From positions 49,990 to 113,989 of the forward strand of contig BDSI01000175.1 of NCBI GenBank assembly GCA_003117195.1: DNA of 64,000 bases, in the 5' to 3' direction. This DNA is from Eudorina sp. 2006-703-Eu-15 (Eukaryota > Chlorophyta > Chlorophyceae > Chlamydomonadales > Volvocaceae). The first letter of the stretch is position 1. Every line of letters begins with the position of its first letter. The position numbers and the translations under genes are program-made. The notes under the pieces were generated by a model. It had not been told where the DNA came from. It did not search any database and saw nothing but the letters and a program-made list of their open reading frames with translations. Below, one piece after another: positions 11,301 to 20,523 of this stretch.

Positions 11301-14300
11301 CAGCGGGGTGCGGCGAGGGGCGGGCATTGACGTCCTGATGCAGTGCGGGTTGGCGTGCTGGGATGGGGTGGGGTGGGCGGGGCAGGGGCGCGGGTTGGAG
11401 GTGGGGGGTTGGGTGTGGGAGGTACAGCGAGCTGGGCGGGGGTGGGGCGGGCGGGTCATAGTATATAGCCGTCTGTGCGAGGGCGGCGGCGGAGGTGCGG
11501 GGTCGGGTGCGGTTGGGAGCGAGACAATCCCGTGTGCCAGCGAAGGGTGGGGTGCGGGTGACGAGCGGGGAACGGTGGGGTGCGGCCATGGCCTTGGCGG
11601 TGGTGCGTGCTTGGGAAATGGCCCGGCCCGGCCCGGCCCACCCAGGCCCACCCCGACCCGAACTTGTCACCGTATGAGGCACGCCTTCGCGATTAAGCTG
11701 TCAATGGGATCATTATGCGGAGGGGACAGCGGAAGTGTTGCGGTCCGCTCGGATAGGGGGCACACGCAGCCGCCTTGGACCGCCTCGCGGGATGTAGATT
11801 GGGATGAGGTTTGAACCGGGGTCTTGCCGCCGTTCAACTAAGAACAGCAACCTTGAAGTACGGCACCTAACCACCAACAACCGCCCACCAACCGTCAACC
11901 GCACATTGTGGTGCCCAGGTCGAGTTCTGTGTGACGGCGGAGGGCGGTGACGCGGGCGCCGGTCGGCTGCAGGGACTGCGAGGCCTGGACCACGCGGTGT
12001 ACTACAGGTGAGTGCTCCAAGGCACGTGGCACTGTACGGCGCCGTACAGTACGTGCAGTACTTTCAGTATACTTGCAGTACACTGATTGCTTGCTTGCTT
12101 GCTTGTGCGTACGTACGTCCTGCAACGCGATCCGACGGAGGCTAGCGAGACGGACGTGTAACACGTCTGTGGGATGTCCCCTCCCTGTAGTATTGCCGTA
12201 CGCTGTACGGGTGCAGCAGCCCCCGGCTCTTCGCGGGGCTGCGAATTGCGAAGACTCCCCTGAACAGCGGAGGGGGGCATCTCCGCCCTCTCGTTGGCAC
12301 AGCGCCCTGCCGCCCCACCCCACCCCGCCATGCGGCCTGCCGCACGCGCCTTTCACCCTCTTCCCCCTATTCCCCGGCTTCTTGCTCCGCGCCCGCTCCT
12401 CCGGCCGCTCGACGGATCTCACCCTCTCACCCCCCCCCCGCCCGCGCTGTGTCGGTGTCGGTGTGTGTCGGTGTGTGTGTGTTTAGGAATGCAACCTGCC
12501 CGACCCAAACCAACCTCCATATTAACGGTGTGTGTGTCTGTGTGTCGTGCTCCAGGGACGGTGTGGAGGCTCCGGTCCTCAACTGCGGCCACCCGGTGGT
12601 GCGGTCGCTGGTGGTTTCGGCGCTGCGGCACTGGGCCACCGAGTACCGGGTGGAGGGCTTCTGCTTCCTCAACGCGGAGAACCTGACGCAGGTCGGGGGT
12701 GGAGGAATGTGTGTGGGGGTGGGGGTGGGGGGCCCCCGGAGGGTCGGACCGGGAACGGGGGGAGGTTGAGGGGTTGAATTGAAAAAGAAATAAACCCGAA
12801 GAACGAACCCGGGCACACCCAACATGACGCAGTATACTTACGTGGCGCGGTACCTGCATAGCAACGGAAACACAGCGACCGGCGCGGGCGTGTGTGGCGG
12901 CGCGGCCGCGCTGCCGCCGGTGCAGCAGCAGCAAGCTAGATGCGAACCCGACCCAACCCGAGAAGGACAGATACTTTACCGACCTGTGGTGGTAGAAGGA
13001 GGTTGAGGGGAACGGGGGAGGAGAGAGGTTGAAGGTGGGATCGGGGATTTGAGGGTGTGGGGCACCCGCGCCGACGCTAGCCTACCTGCCCCACCGATCC
13101 GATCCGGCTGTAACCAAGCCGGACCGCTCTGACGACGGTTCCTCACCCCTCTACCCCCTTACCTCGGTCCCTCGTTACCCCCCTCCCCCTCCCCCTCCCC
13201 CTCCCGGGCAACCGCGCAGTTCCAACACCGTGTGTCCACCACCAATGTCGTATACCCCGCCCCTTTTGTCAATAAAGAAAGACAGCGAAACCGCAAAAGG
13301 GCAACAAATCGATAGCCGCCGATGTTGTCAGTGACCAAGATGGCGAAGCGTTGACTCTGGCGAAGCGCTGACCCCGACGAAATAAGTGTAAGCTGATATG
13401 TTCAGATAGTGGACGGCTGAGGGCCCCGCAGGAGTCACCGTCTGCTACCTAGCCGGCCCGCGGCCGGCCGTGCCCCCCTCTCAACCCCGTCACCCGTACC
13501 CCCGCAACCCCGTAACCCCCAACCCGAGAACCCGTAATAACCCGCCAAACCCGTATACCCTGGGCCCCTGCCTCCTCTCCCCCTGCCTCCTCTCCCCCTG
13601 CCTCCTATCCTCCCACCCACCCCCCGCCCCAACAGGACAAGTTCGGTTCCGTTCTGGACAACGCGCCCCTGGCCGAGGAGATCGCCTTCGACCCCCTGCT
13701 CCGAAACCTCAAACTCGTCGCGGCCGTGTCCAACGCCGCGCTGCTGCCGCGCAGCGCGGAGCGCGGCTTCCCGCACTGGGGCGTGTGGATGCAGTTGAAC
13801 GACCGCTTCGCCGCCGACCTGGCCGCCTACCTGGCGGGGGGGCAGCGCGGGCTGCTGTCCGCCGTCGCGACGCGGCTGACCGGCTCCGCCGACCTCTTCG
13901 CCGCCAGGTGGGATGCCGGCCTGCCTGGCGGCCTGGCGGCCGGCCGCCGACCGGCTTTCGGCCTCAACGCCGTCGCGCCGCTGGGGGACAGGCCGCTGCC
14001 GGCCGCCGTCGCGGCGGCGGCGGGCGGCGAAGCCGACGCGGCGCGATGCGAGGCGGTTGCCCGGTCGCTGCTGGTGGCGCAGTTCGTGGCGGCGGGGCAG
14101 CCGCTGGTGGCGGCGGCGACGCTGGCGCGGCCGGCGACGGCGCAGCTGGTGGCGGCGCTGGCGGCGGTGCGGCGCGGCTACCGCGCGCTGCTCAGCCCGC
14201 CGTCGCTGGCGTCGGCGGAGCGGGTGCTGACGTGGCACTCGCCGTACGGCGGCGGCAGCGAGCCGGACTGGGGCGCCGCCAACCCCGACCCGGCGGCGAA

Positions 14301-14772
14301 CGCGCTGGTGCTCACCGTCGGCGGCGGCGCCGCGAGGCCGGGGCACATGCTGACGGCGGCGTTCAACCCCAATGTCGAGCCAACGAAAGTGGCTCTGCCG
14401 CGACCCCCCAGCGGCGCCGTCTGGCGGCTGTTGATCGACACGGCGCGACCCGTACCCACCGCCCAGGCCGGCGGCAGCGGCGGCGGCGGCAGCCTCGGCG
14501 TCATCCTGTCGGCGGCGGATCAGGGGTCGTACACGCTGGGGCCGTACAGCTCAATCCTGTTGGACGCGGTCCCGGCGGCGGCGGCGGCCCCGGCGCCACT
14601 GGCGGCGGCGGTAAGCGGGACGGCGGCGGCGGCGGCGCAGCCGCCGCCGTCCGGGCCGCCGCCGCCGGGGTACGGCATGTCGCCGGCGGCCGCCGCGGCG
14701 GCGGCGGCGGGCAGACAGCAGTCGCAGGCGTACAAGTTGGTGCAGACCTTTAGGCCGCCGGCGAGCGGGTGA
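3353..14772 (+). CDS. ISA2: ISA2, non-catalytic isoamylase-type debranching enzyme subunit, plastid
   Basis: Thirteen exons: 3353-3589, 3678-4001, 4609-4715, 4955-5154, 5710-6002, 6525-6590, 7324-7378, 8001-8276, 9641-9700, 10439-10659, 11919-12007, 12556-12691, 13636-14772. All are GT-AG with agreeing phases, giving 1066 aa (Arabidopsis ISA2 is about 880). The N-terminus is basic, Ser/Arg/Ala-rich and almost free of acidic residues, as in a chloroplast transit peptide. Family stretches are LDPLTHRTGDVWH, SVPSEHQGKFLGILDRL, EGFCFLNAENLTQ, EEIAFDPLLRNLKLVAAVSN and GFPHWGVWMQLNDRF. The GFCF..A and FPHWG..QLN..F pattern is that of ISA2. The GH13 catalytic residues are lost. ISA2 acts with ISA1 in a hetero-oligomer that trims pre-amylopectin. 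The first exon could instead be an unspliced ORF from the ATG at 3432, but the 88-nt pyrimidine-rich intron 3590-3677 favours the start at 3353. Confidence 0.93.
4760..4804 (+). repeat. R1 dispersed repeat (ISA2 intron 3)
   Basis: TTGGAAATTGGTAGACATTT, then TCAAACTGCGCTGCTGCCAG. Parallel to ISA2, one of two copies in this orientation. Confidence 0.9.
5292..5336 (+). repeat. R4 dispersed repeat (ISA2 intron 4)
   Basis: GTGTGTTCAGAAATGCAACC, then (CGCC)n and GAACCCAGG. Confidence 0.7.
5343..5382. repeat. (GT)n microsatellite in ISA2 intron 4
   Basis: About 20 GT units directly after an R4-type repeat. Confidence 0.9.
7122..7150 (-). repeat. R1 dispersed repeat, partial (ISA2 intron 6)
   Basis: GGTGAAATTGTCTACCAATT, then TCCTATA. 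Antiparallel to ISA2, lacking the CTGCTGCCAG end. Confidence 0.75.
7729..7765 (+). repeat. R3 dispersed repeat, partial (ISA2 intron 7)
   Basis: CAGTAATCGGGACAGCGAAA, then CCGCGAAAAAG. Confidence 0.65.
7883..7922 (-). repeat. R1 dispersed repeat (ISA2 intron 7)
   Basis: CTGGCAGTAGCGCAGTTTGA, then ATATGTCTACCAATTTT, 78 nt before the acceptor at 8000. Antiparallel to ISA2. Confidence 0.88.
8390..8411. repeat. Interstitial telomere-like repeat left of the minisatellite
   Basis: GGTTATAGGGTTTAGGGTTTA contains two TTTAGGG-type units directly before the 17-bp array. Confidence 0.7.
8413..9236. repeat. 17-bp minisatellite, about 48 near-perfect copies, in ISA2 intron 8
   Basis: The unit is TTGGAAGTTGGTGGGCA. 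Copies are almost identical except one G deletion near 8935, one G expansion near 9038, and two clusters of a T-to-G variant (GGAAGGTGGTGGGCA) at about 9050-9100 and 9152-9236. Because 17 is not a multiple of three, all three frames are open on both strands, producing large spurious ORFs. It lies in the 1364-nt intron 8277-9640. Confidence 0.97.
9274..9355. repeat. (GGCCCTGCCCCTGCCCCT)n short satellite in ISA2 intron 8
   Basis: About four copies of an 18-bp unit follow the 17-bp minisatellite. Non-coding. Confidence 0.8.
9571..9603. repeat. Interstitial telomere-like repeat right of the minisatellite
   Basis: ACCCCAAACCCAAACCC followed by AAACCCTAAACCCC is the complementary telomere-type repeat, in opposite orientation to the left copy. 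Confidence 0.7.
9736..9806. repeat. (GGTGC)n pentanucleotide repeat in ISA2 intron 9
   Basis: GTGCGGTGCGGTGGG-type 5-bp and 15-bp units run about 70 bp, soon followed by (GTAC)n at 9845-9862. Confidence 0.85.
10380..10420 (-). repeat. R1 dispersed repeat (ISA2 intron 9)
   Basis: CAGCAGCGCAGTTTGAAAAT, then GTCTACCAATTTCCTAA, ending about 17 nt before the acceptor AG at 10437-10438. Antiparallel to ISA2. Confidence 0.9.
10664..10760 (+). repeat. R4 dispersed repeat (ISA2 intron 10, at the donor)
   Basis: GTGTGTGTGTTTAGAAGTGC, AACCCGCCCGCC, ATACTTACCATAAAACCTGC. It begins within a few bases of the exon 10 donor at 10660; a related block lies at 10922-11010. Confidence 0.75.
11055..11172 (+). 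repeat. R2 dispersed repeat (ISA2 intron 10)
   Basis: About 115 bp: GGGTTAAATTGAAAAAGAAA, AAACCCGAAGAACGAACCCG, CATGACGCAGTATACTTACG, GCATAGCAACGGAAAGATAG. Same strand as ISA2. Confidence 0.93.
11217..11263 (+). repeat. R1 dispersed repeat (ISA2 intron 10)
   Basis: AAAATTGGTAGACATATTCA, then AACTGCGCTGCTGCCAGAGC. Parallel to ISA2. Confidence 0.9.
12460..12520 (+). repeat. R4 dispersed repeat (ISA2 intron 11)
   Basis: GGTGTGTGTGTTTAGGAATG, CAACCTGCCCGACCCAAACC. Confidence 0.75.
12773..12890 (+). repeat. R2 dispersed repeat (ISA2 intron 12)
   Basis: Nearly identical to the copy at 11055-11172, including the GCATAGCAACGGAAA part and GACCGGCGCG tail. Same strand as ISA2. Confidence 0.93.
13262..13322 (+). 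repeat. R3 dispersed repeat (ISA2 intron 12)
   Basis: TTTTGTCAATAAAGAAAGAC, AGCGAAACCGCAAAAGGGCA, ACAAATCGATAGCCGCC. Confidence 0.88.
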
Positions 14773-14983
14773 AGGGAGAGAGAGGGCCTTGCGGCCACCC
14801 TGGAAGAATGGCGGTGGGTGGGGGCCAGGGAAGCAGCCTTGTCCCCCATCCGTATCCCATCCTCACCCCACCCTCAACCCCACTCCCACAAACATTTACA
14901 GCGGGGAGGCTCACTCCCATGCTCCCATTACAGGTTGCTCAGGGAGGGTGGTTAGGGTGTCTGTTGGGCGGCGGTTGGGTGGT

Positions 14984-14988
14984 TGTAA
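14984..14988 (+). terminator. Candidate TGTAA polyadenylation signal of ISA2
   Basis: TGTAA, the usual volvocine polyadenylation signal, occurs 212 nt after the ISA2 stop codon in a G-rich stretch. It is the first plausible copy in the sense direction. The pentamer is common by chance, so this is only a candidate. Confidence 0.35.
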
Positions 14989-15660
14989 GGTCGCCCCGGG
15001 GGGATCAGCCTCGGGGGGGGGGAGCGGGGAGGGGGTGCGGGTGCGGGTGGCGGTGGCAGGGCGGTGGGGGAACCGTTGGTTCGACAGCGGCGAAGGCCAG
15101 CGAGAGGGCCCGGGGGGGCATGGAGGGGGACATGGGGGGGGTGTCGGGTGTCGGTCGGCTGTTGTTGCGGGTAAGGATGCCCCCGGGTGGTGGTGACTGT
15201 GGGGGTGATTGTGGGGGTGATTGGAAGGGGGGGGGGACGCCAGGGTACCGAGCATGGCAGCGGCGAAAAAGACGCTGCACCCTGATGAGGGAGCTGAGGG
15301 AGCTGAGGGAGGGGGCAGGGGTTGAGGGAGGGGGCAGGGAAGGGACAGGGCGGGACGGAGAACTTGGGGTGACACAAAAACCGCTTCATTGACATTGACA
15401 CAGGGGGTATGAATTATTTCAACTGTCAAGGCTGGAGGGTCCGGATTCAATGGATTGAAATTGAGGTGATTCGTGATTGTATTGATAACGGTGAAGGAGG
15501 GCGGGCCCGAGAAAGGTGGAGGAGGTCGGGCCCGAGAAAACCACTGTGGTTGTGGCGAGGGACCATATCAGTACGCACCCCGTCCCCACCCGTCCCCACC
15601 CGCCCAATACACCAAGGACGCGGTCGTGCTCGTAAATCGTCGGCCCCGTTGCTTGTTGGT

Positions 15661-15770
15661 ACGGACGGACGGACGGACGGACCGACCGACGCACCGACCG
15701 ACGCACCGACCGACGCACCGACCGACGGACCGACCGACGGACCGACCGACGGACCGACCGACGGACCGAC
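15661..15770. repeat. (GGAC)n / 12-bp GCACCGACCGAC satellite
   Basis: Begins as (GGAC)n then becomes 12-bp units alternating GCACCGACCGAC and GGACCGACCGAC. Intergenic. Confidence 0.9.
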
Positions 15771-16104
15771 TGGGCATAGACGGCGGGGGATGGATGGCGG
15801 AAGGGTGGCCAGGCACGTGTCGTCCGTCCATGCTGGGCAGCCGAGCGCTGGAGGAGGGGGAGGGGGCGCGGAGGGGGTATTGGGGTTCCGAGGACTGTGT
15901 GCAGTGTCGTGCTGCTGCTGCTGTGTGAGGGCGCCCGGGCACTCGTTTTGGGCCAGTCCTCCGGCGGGTAAGGCAGGAGGGGTAAGATATGTGCGACGGG
16001 CGTAGAAGTGCCCGATAATGTGGCCCGTATGCACATCAATTATGTACCATTGGCCGACCGACCGTGATGTGAATGAAGGAAAGGCTGTGGGACGGCACCG
16101 ATGT

Positions 16105-16146
16105 GTGTATTGTGTTTAGGAAAGAAACCCGTCAGACCCAAACCTG
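16105..16146 (+). repeat. R4 dispersed repeat (intergenic)
   Basis: TGTATTGTGTTTAGGAAAGA, AACCCGTCAGACCCAAACC. Confidence 0.65.
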
Positions 16147-16577
16147 TGTCGTGTCGTGTGTGTTCGTTTATGCGTCTGTGGGCAGGGGAGGTGGGGTGGC
16201 GGGTGGGCAGGCGGGAGGGGGGAGAGTGCGGGGCCCTGGGACGGTGTTTGGGTCGGTGATTGGCCCCGCACGGGTGCTGGCGGCGGGCCCTAGGGAGGGA
16301 AGGCGGGGGACGCGCCGTGCCGCAGGTATGTGGCGGCGCGAAGGGGTCAGTTGAGTCGTACAAACTGTCATGAGACACACGTGGGGAGCAGTCAGTTGGG
16401 CCTGTTGGGAGGTGCGGGCGGCGACGTCCGCCGCTGTGATGTTGCAGGGTGCTGCGCTGCACCCGAGGGGGCATCTCCAAGCAGGGTGAAATGCTGGATG
16501 TTGGAAACTGGCCGTGTGCAGAGTATTTTTCAGATAGGAATCATTGGGCTGCTCAAACAGCCAGCCTTCACCACTTC

Positions 16578-18570
16578 GGGATGGATCGCAACTGTCAAAG
16601 TCATTACAGCCGTACAGTACAAAATGGAACCAGGCCTAGCAATGTCGCAAAGTCTATAACACAAGCTGATCCGGTCCAGGTTATAACTGTGTTTGAAATG
16701 CCTTGCCCGAGAAATTGCAGAGCAACTGAACCGCTGAACCGGTGCTTTTTGAGAACAACGACAGCAGGCCCTCGTTCTATGCACTCAAAAATGTTACTTG
16801 AGCATCAAGACTTGAGAATCATCAGAGCTCAGGGCAGAGGTAGGGTACCGCTATTTCAGCGACACAAGTATGCCAGACACTTTGAAGCGGGGAGCTCCGA
16901 ATATTATTTGATTTGCGATAGTGTCGTTACGTCGTTACAAATGTGAATACCGTGCATGGGGGGACGACCTCGCCCCCACAGGCCTACTCACAGACAGGTG
17001 GCCAATGGCCCTTCTTCTCCAGTTGAACAGAAACCGCAGCCTCCTGGCGTTAGCCTCTCAAATTGCTCAAGAGTCTCGTGCGGTGAGTTACCATCCCACT
17101 TTCCTTGTTGCACCTGTCGGGGTGCTCCCATCTTTCATTTTTCAGACCACCTTTGGCTGACCGCGTTTTCGCTAGACCCTGCTACAAGAACTTGCCACGA
17201 ATCGATCTGCAACGGATCAGGACGCTCTGCTTCCCACGAACACACAGGTACCCTGAAAATATTGGCGCTGTCGGAGGGCGACGATGAACAGTCACCGCGT
17301 GTTGCTCGGGATGCTGGGGAAGGCGCTCGTGAGCTGGAGGACGTAGGGCAGGAACTGAAACAAGACCCAGCGCTGAAAGGCCTTGCTTCAACCTTCAAGG
17401 ACCTGGCGGAGGGAGAGGAGGCCAGACCCAGAGCTCAATCATCCGATGCCCCGGCTGCGGAGGTTTCGCCTGTCCTCACGCAGCACGCCATCACCACCAA
17501 GAGTCCGCTGCAGCGCCGCGCTGTTGTCTTTGCGCACGTGGCGCAGCGAGCTTTGGGCGCCGATGACCTTCTCGCGGCCGAAGACTTGGCACTCCCAAGC
17601 CAAGGAGTTCGCTGCTCTGGCGATGTGCGTGGCCTGTCTGCCTGGCCTTGCGGTGGTGCGGAACTCGGGCCGCGAGCTGGACTCGGCGATGCAGATGGCG
17701 GACAGGGTGGTACACATGGTGGCTGAGGCTGCGGACTCGAAGCCACGGGTCAGGCGACGCAATCTGGGTCAGCGGGAGGCCCAGCCATCACCATCACCCT
17801 CCGACGCAGATGGGGGGAACCAACAGACGATGGAGGGGATGGCTGCGGCTGCGGCACGGGTGGAGGCGGCCGCAGAGGTGGCGACATCGGCGGCGACAAA
17901 AGCGGAAGCGGAAGTGATGGAGGCGGCAGCGGAGGTGATGGTGGCAGCGAGGGCGGCAGCGGAATTGGCGACGACGGCGGCAGCGGCAGCGACAGGGGAG
18001 GCAGCGACGGCGGCGGCAGCGACGGCGGCGGCAGCGGCGACGGTAAGCGACGACCCTGTAGCAGCAGTAGCAGCAGCAGCGGGCCCGACCTGTGATGCGC
18101 CAGCAGCGGTCCAGCCGCTTCCTGGCAGCTACAGCACACAACACACGACGCATGCCGAGGAGGCTTCATTGGGAGGCACTAGGGGGAGCTGCACAGCTGC
18201 TCCTAGCGAGTCGACAGCCGAGCCGAGCCGAGCCGGCATCATTGCAGCGAGATGCACACTCGCAGCTTGACCTTGGGCAGTGACCACAACCCGGGTCCTT
18301 TTCGGAATCTGACAGCGCCACAATCCCTGACATCTTTTCTACATTGGGTTTCGGGTGTCCTGCAGGAACCTGGCGGCACTGGACCTGCCAGCGGCAACGG
18401 AAGCGACAGCGGCGGCAGGAGCAGCTCCCGGAAGGGCAGCAGTTGCGGTAATGGCGATGAGCGCCGGGCGGAGCGGCAGGTCCAGTCCGGTGCGGATGGC
18501 CGGAGCGGGGACAGCCGCCAACACGCCGAGATTGCTGTCGCGTCCCCGCGGGCAACCGCTGGAGACGTAC
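16578..18570 (+). pseudogene. Truncated, frameshifted paralogue of the MYND-like gene at 20.5 kb
   Basis: This segment parallels 20.10-22.78 kb, including the upstream region (shared GGGATGGATCGCAA start) and the 78-nt first exon (17005-17082, MALLLQLNRNRSLLALASQI). Exon 2 then opens with GTA CCC TGA, an immediate stop where the intact copy has GTG CCC TGC, and it is one nucleotide shorter before the GDDEQ motif. A second indel lies near 17595 (CCCAAGCC versus CCAGGCC), so the matching protein moves to another frame (AKEFAALAMCVACL). About 480 nt of the middle of the long exon are missing near 18240. Similarity resumes at the next intron end (CCTGACATCTTTTCTAC, then CTGCAG) and stops near 18570. 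It is a partial tandem duplicate, almost certainly non-functional. Confidence 0.78.
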
Positions 18571-19739
18571 GTGAGGTTGGGCGGTCTCTCTAGGGACGTA
18601 CGCAACCTCGTTTGGCTTTCCCCGGCGCCCCGGGTCGGAGGTGCCGCCCCAGTCAGGCAGTCAGGGGCGTGGGATGGAAGTACGACAGCTAGGGGTGACA
18701 GACGTCGTCGTCTGCCACAGATGTTCCAGCTTTTACGACTTTAGGGCTTTTGGAAGAAACGCACGACACCGGAAGGGTGTGCGCGTGGATGGCATGTGTG
18801 GATTTACGCTCACACACTCACCCTGAGCGCATGCACCCGTCCCGTCGGGAGGGTTTGTTTCATGTCAGTCGATCGGAGGTTGGCGCAACCTCCGCCTCCC
18901 CGCGGGGGGGTGACCCAGCGTCCCAAACCTGTCCCGGGGTGCGCGTCCTGGCAGGCGCTTGTGAAAGCAGCGGTCATGGGGAAGTTTCCGGCCCTGCAAG
19001 GTGCGTGAGGCGCAGTATGAAAGCGGCCGGCAGAGTCTTGTCCAGTGATCTCGCCCCAGTTAATCCGACCTTTACCCATGCACGGGCGCTTGCTGTGGAG
19101 TGCCTGGTTGGACGACTGCCCCCATGCCCCGGGGATTGTGCCAAACCCCTCCACAAGAGGGACACAAATAAACTAATCTCAGACGTGCCCCTGCGATGAC
19201 TCCTTATTATTAGGATGTTACAGCGGACCCCGCGGGTCATCGGTGACAGCCCCGGCGACAGCCGAGGCTTCCTCACCATACACTGCCTAAATGAACTAAC
19301 GCCACCATGACTCCTGCTGTGCGCTCGTGCAAGGAGAGATGGGGCAGGGTTGCATACTGAGTAACATCCTTAATCAAAGGGGTTGTCGGAGGTGGGCTCG
19401 AAGACGGGCGGGTGCGACCACCGGTGCTGCTGGCGGAGCGCAGGTGGGTTGCCTGCGGAGGAGTGGTTCTCCTGCTGCATACGCCCGTCCAGACGTCAGG
19501 TGCGGCGGATTGCCAAGCCTCGCCGCTGCAACAATACAGAGCCATGCACATACACTCGGTGTTTCTCAACACCTCCACTTGATGGCGTACCGGTATGACG
19601 TGAAGGACTGCGCGTGCAAGGACGCACTTGTGGCGGTGCATTATTATTAAGGATGTTACAGCGGACCCCACGGGCTGCGGCGGAGGACTCGTCAGGGAAG
19701 GAGTATGAGGAAACCGAACTCATATCAGGGCGGAGAGAG
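18571..19739. other. Intergenic stretch with short repeated motif
   Basis: No coding exon was recognised. The motif ATTA(A)GGATGTTACAGCGGACCCC appears at 19207-19236 and 19644-19671, with a shorter reverse-complement copy near 19358-19377. It may mark ends of a decayed mobile element next to the RT fragment. Confidence 0.4.
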
Positions 19740-19746
19740 ATCAGCG

Positions 19747-19983
19747 TTAAGGGTTGCCACCGAAAATCCGTATAGGGGTCGCCTTGACTTGCCGGGTAAG
19801 GATGGGCCCGAAGGCATTGTATGTGGAGATGAGGCGGGGTTCGACGACAAGCTGGAAAGCTCGCGAAAGTACGTCAGGTCGCCGCCGAGGTTCCACGCCG
19901 GCAGGGCGCCATGTCGGCCGATGCCACGCGTCGACGCCGTCGCAGCCGCCGGTGGGGGTAAAACCCAGGGTGGGCACTGGCAT
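19747..19983 (-). mobile_element. Decayed fragment of a Penelope-like reverse transcriptase
   Basis: The minus-strand translation contains FQLVVEPRLISTYNAFGPIL and TRQVKATPI. These match FQLVLDSLLVSTFIAFGPAL and VRQVKGIPMG in the RT fragment at 37.3-38.6 kb. Only the stretch just before RT motif B is present. The motif itself is damaged (KATPI for KGIPMG) and the frame ends soon after. It is a relic of the same retroelement family, upstream of the intact MYND-like gene. Confidence 0.6.
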
Positions 19984-20523
19984 TTACCGTCCTCGCGCAA
20001 AAATGCGCGGAGCGCTGGATGATGGAGATTGGATGGAGATTGGCTGTATGGAGAGTGACACGCACGTAGGTAATGGGCTGCATGAAGGGCCCCAACTTGG
20101 GATGGATCGCAATTTTTTGATTGCTGGAAGCCGTACAAACGGAACCCGGTCCAGCAACGCCGCAAGCAATTGCTGTAACTTTGTTCGCAGTCTCTTGCCC
20201 AAAACATTGCAGATTAAGTGAACCGCTGCGCCGGTGCAAAAGAGGACTGAGCCAGGTCGTTCTGAGAATACCGACAGCAATCCCTCGTTCATCATTTTAT
20301 GCAATCGAGGCTCCACATGAGCGTCATGGCTTAGATGTCATCTTGTGGATCTAGGAGTAGGGCCTGGGTACCGCCAATTCAACGACACGAGTAGCTGCCA
20401 GACACTCTGAAGCGGGCAGTTCCAGAATCCTGCAATAATGTGGACATATGAGTCAGGATCGTGCACGTCGGGGATGTCGTCGACCGCATAGGCCTTCTCA
20501 TAGGCATTTGGCCAGGGACTTCA

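Larger units (their letters stand above)
14773..16560. other. Intergenic stretch downstream of ISA2
   Basis: After the presumed ISA2 3' UTR this holds G-rich low-complexity sequence, a (GGAC/CGAC)n satellite at 15661-15770 and one R4-type GT-rich repeat near 16105. No exon with convincing coding character was found on either strand. The open frames here come from base composition. Confidence 0.5.

Noticed and set aside
11805..11880. tRNA-like B-box (GGTTCAAACC) on the minus strand
   Set aside because: No T-stem or acceptor-stem pairing and no cloverleaf could be drawn.
15407..16040. ORFs repeating PTDGPTDAP or VGPSVGPS
   Set aside because: Products of the (GGAC/CGAC)n satellite at 15661-15770.
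16449..16946. 165-codon plus ORF upstream of the pseudogene
   Set aside because: It corresponds to the upstream, non-conserved-frame region of the intact paralogue at 20.1-20.4 kb, where the frame is not maintained.
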